In this document: piece by piece, positions 1-6,406 of the stretch
How the letters are laid out: each line of letters opens with the position of its first letter
Numbering within the stretch: the first letter of the stretch is position 1
Virus record (IMG/VR): IMGVR_UViG_3300027793_000127
Coordinates: 1 to 43,392 of that record
DNA from: a virus
Length of the DNA stretch: 43,392 nucleotides
Strand: one strand, 5' to 3'
The notes under the pieces: generated by a model
What the model saw: the letters and a program-made list of their open reading frames with translations, nothing else
What the model was told of the DNA's origin: nothing
Databases searched by the model: none
Made by a program: the position numbers and the translations under genes

Positions 1-38
1 CAACCTGCGCGGAAACCCAAACCCGAAGCCAAACGACA

Positions 39-293
39 TCAGAACACCCTGGTCATCGACGTAGCGGTCGTGTTCGTTGCGAACACCTTGATCACCTGCA
101 CCGGCAGCACACTGCCACCCAGCACGCTGGTGAATGTCACATCACTGCCCTGCGCAGTCAACACACGCACGTTCCCCGCTCCGCCCACGTAGATCACGCT
201 AGGCTCACGGAAATTGTTGGTGTCGCTCGTGGTCACAGCAGCCGCGTCCCCAGGGTACATGGGAAACGTCGGGCTGTAATTGGTCTTAGCCAT
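39..293 (-). CDS. Small putative structural protein (84 aa)
   Basis: I do not recognise a named family. The product is small, rich in Thr, Val and Ala with alternating beta-strand-like stretches, and has no signal peptide or membrane segment. This composition is common in phage head-tail joining or decoration proteins. The ATG follows an AGGAGT ribosome site at good spacing. It is the last gene seen in the leftward head operon, downstream of another small beta-rich protein, so a virion role is inferred from context only. Confidence 0.6.
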   Translation of the reverse strand: MAKTNYSPTFPMYPGDAAAVTTSDTNNFREPSVIYVGGAGNVRVLTAQGSDVTFTSVLGGSVLPVQVIKVFATNTTATSMTRVF

Positions 294-311
294 TCAGCAC
301 TCCTACGAGAA

Positions 312-327
312 GGGGGCCGTAGCCCCC
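312..327 (-). terminator. GC hairpin with UACG tetraloop, weak terminator or mRNA stabiliser
   Basis: On the minus strand GGGGGC and GCCCCC pair around a TACG loop closed by C-G, the extra-stable UNCG class. It lies between the 164-aa and 84-aa genes. No clear T run follows, so processing or stabilisation of the 3' end is as likely as termination. Confidence 0.4.
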
Positions 328-331
328 GTCA

Positions 332-826
332 TCAGTTCTGGAACGTGGTCGGTGCCTGAGCGCCGTTATTAGCACGCTGGATGTATTCCACCGTCACCAC
401 AGTCGCACCAGCCGTAGGATTACCACCCGCAGCAGTGAACGTACCCGTCACAACCACATCATCCGTACCAATGTTGTCGGTAGCCGACGAAACCAGCGCG
501 GCGTCCAGGGTAGCCCGAGCAGTCTGAGCCGTGGTCAGACCAATATCAATCGTGGTCTGGAACGCATTGGCAGTGCCAGCCTTACCAAAAGTCGTGTTCA
601 CTGCAGTGACCGACCCGCCAGAAATGGCAGTGGTCTTCTCAACCGTGAAGCGCAGGATCTTGGCACCTGCCGGGAGCGTGAACAGGTTCTGCGCCGTGGG
701 CGATGTGGTCATCGCAGAGAACGCCACGTTGGTGGATTGGGTCAGAACCGGCAGGCCGGTGTTCGTGCCAGCGCCGTAGCGTTGGGTGCCCATGCGAACC
801 GGGCCGGAGAGCGTAGAAAATCCCAT
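332..826 (-). CDS. Putative structural protein, beta-rich (164 aa)
   Basis: Unnamed protein with Thr/Ala/Gly-rich, beta-strand-like composition throughout and no catalytic motif or membrane helix. The N-terminus (MGFSTLSGPVRMGTQRYG) resembles small decoration-like or neck-associated proteins seen near phage capsid genes, but this is a composition argument. The ATG is preceded by GAGGAC. It follows the GIY-YIG gene and precedes the 84-aa gene on the same strand, so it is probably a late virion protein. Confidence 0.6.
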   Translation of the reverse strand: MGFSTLSGPVRMGTQRYGAGTNTGLPVLTQSTNVAFSAMTTSPTAQNLFTLPAGAKILRFTVEKTTAISGGSVTAVNTTFGKAGTANAFQTTIDIGLTTAQTARATLDAALVSSATDNIGTDDVVVTGTFTAAGGNPTAGATVVTVEYIQRANNGAQAPTTFQN

Positions 827-934
827 GATTTGTCCTCAATCTGCTCTTGCCGTCTCTGAGGAGAAGTCCGCCTAGTCGGTCGGCAAGCGTGAAGGTCTAG
901 GTTTGTAGCAGGGTAGCATAGCGGGGCGGGGGAG

Positions 935-1771
935 TCAAGCGTAAACAAACACAAGCCCCGTAAACTTCCCCTTGGTAATCGGAGTACCTGCAAGCAGTGC
1001 CCGCCGCAGTGTGGGCATGGTCATCTGATAGTGCGTCAGCACAGCGGTCAGGCTGTCAAACAACTGTCCTGAGGTCTGCTCCAGCACCTTCTTGCGCATC
1101 TTCTGCTTGGATTCCTCGGTGTGTTCCCGGCCTTTCCAGTGGCTATAGTTGCCTGCTGCGGCGGCTGCAAGAATCTTGGCACGACCTGCCTCTGAGACTT
1201 TGCGGCCTGGGGCCTTAGGCTTGCCGCGCTGTGTTTCACCAATTTTGGCTTTGGTCTTTTCGCTACGCCGCTTGCCTTCCCAAGGAGCGACAGGGTTTGC
1301 CATCTTGGCTGCACTGATCTTGGCTTTGGTTTCTTCTGTGTGCTGCTTGCCAACACGAGGATGGTTGAAGTAGTCCTTGGCGTAGAAGTCTTTGAGCGTC
1401 TGGGAGATTTGTTGCCTCTGTTCTTCAGTTATAGGCTTACCAAAATTTGGATGCCGTTCTTTTTGTATGCCCCGCATTGGGGCGCCAGACCGAAGCCCCG
1501 AGTTGTAGCAATGCGGCTTTCCCACGTGAGAAATAAGCCACGCGTCTTCTGCTTCTTGTAGCGACTCCCCATCCGGCACGTGTGAAATTACCTTAAACGC
1601 AAACTTTTCTTCTCCGTACTTACTCCATGATGCTTGCAGATGGGCACAGTGGTGTACGCCCCGGCGTAGCTTATTGCGGTGTGTTCTAAACCGTTCTCGT
1701 TGGTTGTTGGTGCTGCCGACGTAAAACTTGTCGTTTATTAAATTGACAATTTTATAGATTACCTGTGTCAC
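935..1771 (-). CDS. GIY-YIG homing endonuclease with NUMOD3 repeats (278 aa)
   Basis: Free-standing homing endonuclease. The N-terminal GIY-YIG domain (about 1-92) has VIYKIVN and KFYVGST. The residues matching I-TevI catalytic positions are present with the same numbering: Y6, Y17, R27, H31, E75 and N90. About four or five NUMOD3-type DNA-binding motifs follow (near 110-127, 141-157, 167-184, 213-228; pattern G-K-x-H-T-E-E-T-K-x-K-I). Translation starts at GTG after AAGGAG. Base composition is AT-richer than the flanking head genes, as expected of a mobile gene. It sits just beyond the capsid gene terminator, so it is a selfish insertion in the late operon; it may use read-through or its own promoter. 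Confidence 0.93.
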   Translation of the reverse strand: MTQVIYKIVNLINDKFYVGSTNNQRERFRTHRNKLRRGVHHCAHLQASWSKYGEEKFAFKVISHVPDGESLQEAEDAWLISHVGKPHCYNSGLRSGAPMRGIQKERHPNFGKPITEEQRQQISQTLKDFYAKDYFNHPRVGKQHTEETKAKISAAKMANPVAPWEGKRRSEKTKAKIGETQRGKPKAPGRKVSEAGRAKILAAAAAGNYSHWKGREHTEESKQKMRKKVLEQTSGQLFDSLTAVLTHYQMTMPTLRRALLAGTPITKGKFTGLVFVYA

Positions 1772-1842
1772 AGCTTGCTCCTTAAGTTACAAAGCCCAGA
1801 CCGTAATGTACACGACGTGTAGTCTAAAGTCAACAGGCAAAG

Positions 1843-1868
1843 AAAAAGGCCTCCGAAGAGGCCTTTGG
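1843..1868 (-). terminator. Rho-independent terminator after the capsid gene
   Basis: Read leftward, AAAGGCCTC, a TTCG loop and GAGGCCTTT form a perfect 9-bp stem followed by a T-rich tract (TTTTTCTTT). The UUCG loop closed by C-G is very stable. It lies directly after the major capsid stop codon and before the homing endonuclease. Confidence 0.85.
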
Positions 1869-1905
1869 TCAAGCGTAAGTGCTTGATTTTATTGGGTTTT
1901 TGGCG

Positions 1906-2814
1906 TCAAGCGCCCGGCGACCCATACGCCCCGAGGGGATCAGAGACTCCGAACGAATATCGCTCTCGCGCCTTGTACCGAGCATTGCCCGTATCAAAGT
2001 CAGCGTCCATCGACGTAGCCATAGGCACACGCACGAAGTGCTTCAGACCGTTGGGCACATCCGTGGTCAGGAACCACGCATTGGTGTCGGTCAAGAAGTG
2101 GTTAACGGTATATCCCTCAGGGATGGAACCGTTGTTCTTCAGTGCGTTGATGTCGTTGTCCGTGGTGCCAACACGCAGGCTGGTTTCCAACAGACGGGTA
2201 GAAACGAACATCAAGCTCGGGGGAACAACCAGCTTACGCGGCTTGGCAGCGATCAGCAGACCACGCTCGTCCGTCCAACCAGCGATCTGAATAACGGCGG
2301 CTTCCAAGGAAGTCTCGTTCAGGTCGGCGGCGGTAGCCGGACGGTTGCTGTTGGTGCCACCAGAGACCAGCGGGTGAGCGGTCGAGAACAAGGCTTGTCC
2401 GTCGCCGTAGGTCACAGCGCTGTTGAAACCGTTGTTCAGGATCGCCGCAGCCTTCACCTGCTTCGTGTAAGCCATAGCGCGGGCCAGGGCCTTCGTGTAG
2501 CGGGCGGACAGGCTGTCGTACAGGTTGTCTTCCATCGCCTCTTCGGTGACAGAGAAACCCATAGCGATGGTCTCGTGGTTGTAACGAGCGGTCCAGGCTT
2601 CCTGTGCGTTGTCGTACTGGATGGCCGAACCTTCGTTCTTCACCGGGGCTGCGGAGAAACCGGAGAGCTTGGTTTCTTCTTCGAACGAGCGCTCTGAGGA
2701 CTCGGTCTCGTAGATTTCCTTGTGCTCTTCGCCGTAACGCTTGTACTCCATGCCAAACAGGGCGTTCAGCCCCGGCAGGAGTTCCTTCAGTAGTTGGGCA
2801 CGTGAAATTGCCAT
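1906..2814 (-). CDS. Major capsid protein, HK97 fold, Mu gpT-like (302 aa)
   Basis: Forms the icosahedral head shell. The length (302 aa) and sequence style fit the Mu gpT-like branch of HK97-fold capsid proteins: a helical N-arm with acidic E-loop-like segment (about 20-60), a central block containing LFSTAHPLVSGG, and a beta-rich P-domain-like C-terminal half. The start follows AAGGAG. It is next to a decoration-like protein, scaffold and portal in the expected head-gene order, and a strong terminator lies immediately downstream, consistent with high late expression. No separate protease is visible in the window. The family assignment is from pattern recognition. Confidence 0.82.
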   Translation of the reverse strand: MAISRAQLLKELLPGLNALFGMEYKRYGEEHKEIYETESSERSFEEETKLSGFSAAPVKNEGSAIQYDNAQEAWTARYNHETIAMGFSVTEEAMEDNLYDSLSARYTKALARAMAYTKQVKAAAILNNGFNSAVTYGDGQALFSTAHPLVSGGTNSNRPATAADLNETSLEAAVIQIAGWTDERGLLIAAKPRKLVVPPSLMFVSTRLLETSLRVGTTDNDINALKNNGSIPEGYTVNHFLTDTNAWFLTTDVPNGLKHFVRVPMATSMDADFDTGNARYKARERYSFGVSDPLGAYGSPGA

Positions 2815-2829
2815 GATTCAGACTCCTTA

Positions 2830-3672
2830 TTAGGCCGTGGCGCTGCTGTAGTAGCCGTGGACCAGCAGGTTCACCTTCACCAGAATTTCTGGGTACTGGG
2901 TAAACACGATGGTAGAGGCTGCGGGGATGGCGGTCACACCACCGGGCACTGCGATAGCCGCATTGAGCGTCACCGAAGTTGCGCCAGCAGAAGCTGCCGT
3001 AGCCACGAACGACGAGGTCTCAATGATTTGGCCGTTGCTTGCCAGATAGGCCACGCTGGTGCCAACAGGGATCGCCGCAGGTAGGCCCGTACCCGTGAGG
3101 GTGATAGTCGTACCAGACGAAGAGCCCGAAGCAGTCACAGAAACGGCGGTGTCATCCGCTACACCCACGCAACGAACCGGGAGGATCGTCGAGACAGGGG
3201 TAGCAGTGGGGGCCAGAACTGCGTTTGCAGAGTTGCCAGTTGCGGTGCTGCCGGTGTTGTTGATCATCGACAGGTTGGTGCCGATCAACGCCAGAGCGCC
3301 AGAAGCAATGACCGTAGTAGCAGAGCAGACGGCGGCGCGGAACACCGTGTCAGGATCGTCAACCACGTAAGCCAGCGCATCACCAGCCAGCGTCGAAGCG
3401 GGCCAATACTGGCTGAAACGCTTCTGCTTGGTCACTGGGTCGGTGTACGAAACACCAACAAAAATGCCCGTCACTTGGTTCACGCCCGTGCCGGTGGAGA
3501 CCGACGCCCGAGTAATGAAACCACGCGACAACACAACGAAGTCACCGTAGAAGATGTCCGTTGCGTAGGCATACTGAATGGGAAGTTCGCGGGTTGAGCC
3601 CGCAAAAGGCTGACCACCGATCAAATTGATCGGCTTTAGCCCGTAAGGCCTGTCAACAGTTGGGTAAGCCAT
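2830..3672 (-). CDS. Putative capsid decoration or structural protein (280 aa)
   Basis: A beta-rich protein that begins PYGLKPINLIGGQPFAG, a start type I associate with structural proteins next to capsid genes in environmental phages. Thr/Ser/Ala-rich strand-forming segments occur at about 130-250, an Ig-like or jelly-roll-like composition. There is no enzymatic motif. An AAGGAGTC ribosome site almost identical to that of the capsid gene precedes the ATG, suggesting similarly high translation. Position immediately upstream of the capsid gene supports a head decoration or stabilising role, inferred from context. Confidence 0.6.
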   Translation of the reverse strand: MAYPTVDRPYGLKPINLIGGQPFAGSTRELPIQYAYATDIFYGDFVVLSRGFITRASVSTGTGVNQVTGIFVGVSYTDPVTKQKRFSQYWPASTLAGDALAYVVDDPDTVFRAAVCSATTVIASGALALIGTNLSMINNTGSTATGNSANAVLAPTATPVSTILPVRCVGVADDTAVSVTASGSSSGTTITLTGTGLPAAIPVGTSVAYLASNGQIIETSSFVATAASAGATSVTLNAAIAVPGGVTAIPAASTIVFTQYPEILVKVNLLVHGYYSSATA

Positions 3673-3687
3673 TTAAGACTCCTTGAA

Positions 3688-4140
3688 TTAAGAACCGCGT
3701 CCGAACGAAACCTCCGAGCGGCGCTCCTTGAACAGAGGCATCCGAGGGTCATTCTCGCGCATGAAACTGTTGTCCACTGATTGCATTTGCCCATCAGCTT
3801 GACGCTGAAAGTAGGTGTTACGCTGTTCAGTGAACTCCTTTGGTGTTTTGCAAAGCAGGAGACCACCGATTTCGATACTGTCTGGGAACCTGCCGGAGCC
3901 GGTGCCCATTAGTTGAATTTCCGGATGATCACTTGCCTTTACGGGCTCCCAGCCCTCGCGGAGTTTTGAAGAAACATTCATCGGGTCGTTATTCCCGAGA
4001 GTGCTGACGCGAATCCAACGAAAAGCATACCCTGGTTCCGGATTCGGATCGGGCAGGAGTTGGGGAGGCATCCACTGCTTTGGGCGTTCAGCCTTAGCGC
4101 GGGTGTCCAATTCACGAGCAAGACGGTTCGACTCAGCCAT
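3688..4140 (-). CDS. Hypothetical head-module protein (150 aa)
   Basis: Function unknown. The protein is charged and soluble, with a helical N-terminus (RLARELDTRAKAERPKQW), a central Trp/Gly-containing part (FRWIRVSTLGNNDP, and LREGWEPVKASDHPE) and a basic C-terminus. It starts inside the last codons of the scaffold gene, an 8-bp overlap that suggests translational coupling, with GAGGAAA as ribosome site. The constant company of scaffold and capsid genes suggests an assembly accessory or minor head protein. Confidence 0.6.
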   Translation of the reverse strand: MAESNRLARELDTRAKAERPKQWMPPQLLPDPNPEPGYAFRWIRVSTLGNNDPMNVSSKLREGWEPVKASDHPEIQLMGTGSGRFPDSIEIGGLLLCKTPKEFTEQRNTYFQRQADGQMQSVDNSFMRENDPRMPLFKERRSEVSFGRGS

Positions 4141-5068
4141 TTTGTTTCCTCATTCCTTCCGCAACCTGCTTAGCGTAGAGTTCCAGAGGAACCCCAAGCC
4201 GCTTGGCGATCTCCACTGCAGACTTTGTAAGCACGACTTTTTTGGGCGCTGTGCTACGGGTCGCAGGGGCGACTACATTCGATTGTCGCTTCTCCGAAGG
4301 GAACGCATTCGGGAAGACTTCGCGTACACGGGCGTTTACACGCCTGTAGTACTCGTCGGACTGAGGATCGACTCCAGACTTAACCAGCTTGTTGTGGAGT
4401 GCAATAGCAAAGCCGGTCATCTCTTCATCAGCCCCAAACCAGGGATTTTGCTTTTGCCATTCAACCGCTTTACGGTCAACTGGCGGCGTATCCACTGTTT
4501 GTGATACGGGTTGTACCACAGGTGTTTCTGGTTTTGCAACTGCTGGTTTGAAATTGTTTACTTTCTCAGCCCTAATCTTGGCTGCAGTCAACTCTTCCTG
4601 GGCAGCTACTAGCGCGTCGGCATCACCAGATTCATAAGCCGCCTTGTATTTAGCCTTGGCTTGTTCAACCTCGTTGGCAACTACTTTTTTAGCTTGTTCA
4701 AGAAGCGCTTGCTGGCCCTGACCCAAGCTACCTTGGAGCTTCTTGTTCTCTTCAACAAGACTCTGAGCCAAGCGAAGAGCCTCTTCTTTTTCACGAAGTG
4801 CGGCTTCTTTGGCTCGGCGCTCCTCGTGATACCCCTTGGAGAAGTGCTGAATGCGCTTCTTGACTCCGTCGGAATACTGCGCAAGTTCATCGTCGGTCAC
4901 TTCCGCAGGGGGCTCCTTCATGGGAGCGCGGCCACGGTCTGCCTCGGGCGTGTCGTCTACGACCTCAATATCAGGCCCTGACTCAACCTCATACTCCACC
5001 TTTTCATCAGAGGTGGTTACGGTCTGCTCGTCAGGAAACTTGAATTCTTCAAATGCTACGTTTGGCAT
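4133..5068 (-). CDS. Putative capsid scaffolding protein (311 aa)
   Basis: The N-terminal third is acidic (Glu/Asp-rich, about 1-65). It is followed by a long Lys/Glu/Ala/Gln coiled coil (about 70-170) and a Pro/Val linker. The C-terminal helical end is basic and includes a KKVVLTKSAVEIAKRLGV stretch. Acidic coiled coil plus basic C-terminal capsid-binding end is the usual scaffold design, and the gene lies between the portal and capsid genes where scaffolds are expected. The ATG follows AAGGAGTAG. No protease domain is seen, so the scaffold is probably released intact or cut by another protein. Confidence 0.72.
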   Translation of the reverse strand: MPNVAFEEFKFPDEQTVTTSDEKVEYEVESGPDIEVVDDTPEADRGRAPMKEPPAEVTDDELAQYSDGVKKRIQHFSKGYHEERRAKEAALREKEEALRLAQSLVEENKKLQGSLGQGQQALLEQAKKVVANEVEQAKAKYKAAYESGDADALVAAQEELTAAKIRAEKVNNFKPAVAKPETPVVQPVSQTVDTPPVDRKAVEWQKQNPWFGADEEMTGFAIALHNKLVKSGVDPQSDEYYRRVNARVREVFPNAFPSEKRQSNVVAPATRSTAPKKVVLTKSAVEIAKRLGVPLELYAKQVAEGMRKQNG

Positions 5069-5077
5069 TACTACTCC

Positions 5078-5476
5078 TTATGCCCGCTGGATACCACGGG
5101 GGTCCTGCACAACAGCCTCGACACTGTCATCGTTGATGATGCGCCACTCGGTCCCGTGGATCTTCAATCGGGTGCCGGTGTTTGGCCGTACAAGGATGAA
5201 GTCCCCTACCTTGCATGAAGGCCCACTGGGAAAGCGCAGTGGATCTTTGAACGCATCGGGTCCCATCTTGGCGACAAACAGCACGGGGCTCATGACTTCT
5301 TCAAAGTGCATGGTCTGGCCAGCTTTGAGAAGCCCGCTTTCGTACTCGTCGTTGGCCTTTGGCAGCATGCACAGCAGGTGGTAAGTCACCGGATCAGGCA
5401 CTTGACGGGCCTTCTCTGCATCGCTCTCAGGCAATACCGTGGTGCTTGCACCATCACTCAGGAGTAGTTCACTCAT
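5078..5476 (-). CDS. GroES-like co-chaperonin (132 aa)
   Basis: The C-terminal half (about 64-125) shows the GroES beta-barrel pattern: PVLFVAKMGP, then KVGDFILVRPNTGTRLKIHG, then EWRIINDDSVEAVV. This matches the GroES order of glycine-rich strand, GD-x-V-L, GT-x-x-K-I-x-G and the final D-x-x-A-V strand. Phage co-chaperonins such as T4 gp31 replace host GroES to fold capsid protein, and the location beside scaffold and capsid fits. I chose the ATG at 5476 because the longer reading frame overlaps the upstream gene heavily, while this start gives an 8-bp overlap. The N-terminal 60 residues, including the region where the mobile loop should be, are not typical. Confidence 0.7.
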   Translation of the reverse strand: MSELLLSDGASTTVLPESDAEKARQVPDPVTYHLLCMLPKANDEYESGLLKAGQTMHFEEVMSPVLFVAKMGPDAFKDPLRFPSGPSCKVGDFILVRPNTGTRLKIHGTEWRIINDDSVEAVVQDPRGIQRA

Positions 5477-5663
5477 CGTCGTTTTCCATCTTTCGCACGA
5501 GGTCGGTGATAAAAGCATGTGCGCGTGATAGACCCCGGATCTCACCGCACAAGTCCTTGTACTCGGCAAAGTCTTTTGCCGCTCCAGAGATAAGCGCCTG
5601 GGCGATGGACTCCCGGCGCTCCTCTAATTCCTTAATGACTACGTCAAACGCAGTAGTCGCCAT
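5469..5663 (-). CDS. Hypothetical helical protein (64 aa)
   Basis: Small, charged and predicted to be mostly helical (FDVVIKELEERRESIAQAL, then LCGEIRGLSRAHAFITDLVRKME). There are no metal-binding pairs or membrane segment. The ribosome site AAAGGAC lies in the end of the glycosyltransferase gene, and the stop overlaps the co-chaperonin start. Similar small helical proteins often sit between portal and scaffold genes of environmental podoviruses; function unknown. Confidence 0.65.
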   Translation of the reverse strand: MATTAFDVVIKELEERRESIAQALISGAAKDFAEYKDLCGEIRGLSRAHAFITDLVRKMENDDE

Positions 5664-5665
5664 GT

Positions 5666-6406
5666 TCAGTCCTTTTTCAGAGGTGTAAAAGTAATTGGGT
5701 CGTAATTGGCTGCTTTAGCCCATACCCGCATGTAGTTGCAATCCATACGCTGGGTGCAATCGTCACACTTCTTCATGGTGCGCGTGGTATTTGTGCTGTG
5801 GCTACGGTAGTAATACAGCACTTTGGGGGTGCGATAACACGAAAACTGTTCTGCAATTTGCATGAACAGGTCCCCATCCTCGCAGCCATTTAGCAGCTTG
5901 GTGTTAAACCCCTGCGTGGCGTCGTAAGCGCTCTTGCGGTACACCCCAAAATGTCGCCACCCATGACGATGCAAGATGCTGGGGTCGTAGTCGTGGCTCG
6001 CAGAGTAAAGCTCAACCTTACCTTTGACATCAACTTGGGCAAAGTCGCTGTAGGCAAGAGCTACGTCAGGCTTGGAGTTAAACACACGGAGCATTTCCTC
6101 CAGCGCCCAACGCTCAAGCATGTCATCGCTATCGATGTGCCCAATAAACTCGCCGGTACATAGCCCTGCGGCTCTGTGCCTATTCCTCGCAATACCAAGC
6201 TTTGACTCGTTTTTGTGCAACTTGATGCGGGGGTCTTTGAGCGCCAGAGCAGTAGCTAACTCATACGACCCGTCGTCTGAAGCATCATCAACTATGACAA
6301 GCTCCCAATTAGGGTATGTCTGTGCCAACACGCTATTAACTGCAGCGTTCAAAAACTGCACCGTGTTGTACATCGGCATCATCAAAGATATTAGCGGGCT
6401 GCTCAT
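5666..6406 (-). CDS. Family 2 glycosyltransferase (246 aa)
   Basis: GT-A fold glycosyltransferase. The N-terminal motif LISLMMPMYNTVQFLN is followed by WELVIVDDASDDGS (D40, D41) for nucleotide-sugar binding, and HIDSDDM (D92-D95) is the DxD-type metal site. It probably moves a sugar from a nucleotide donor onto an unknown acceptor. The C-terminus has closely spaced cysteines (CDDCTQRMDC) that could bind zinc. The ATG follows the portal TAA without a gap and with a weak ribosome site, so translation is likely coupled to portal. Placement inside the head operon suggests virion protein glycosylation or modification of the host surface; neither is proven. Confidence 0.88.
   Translation of the reverse strand: MSSPLISLMMPMYNTVQFLNAAVNSVLAQTYPNWELVIVDDASDDGSYELATALALKDPRIKLHKNESKLGIARNRHRAAGLCTGEFIGHIDSDDMLERWALEEMLRVFNSKPDVALAYSDFAQVDVKGKVELYSASHDYDPSILHRHGWRHFGVYRKSAYDATQGFNTKLLNGCEDGDLFMQIAEQFSCYRTPKVLYYYRSHSTNTTRTMKKCDDCTQRMDCNYMRVWAKAANYDPITFTPLKKD

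Noticed and set aside
1879-2697. Long plus-strand frame (272 aa) opposite the capsid gene
   Set aside because: Antisense shadow of the capsid gene; low-complexity, Val/Gly/Arg-rich product and no ribosome site.
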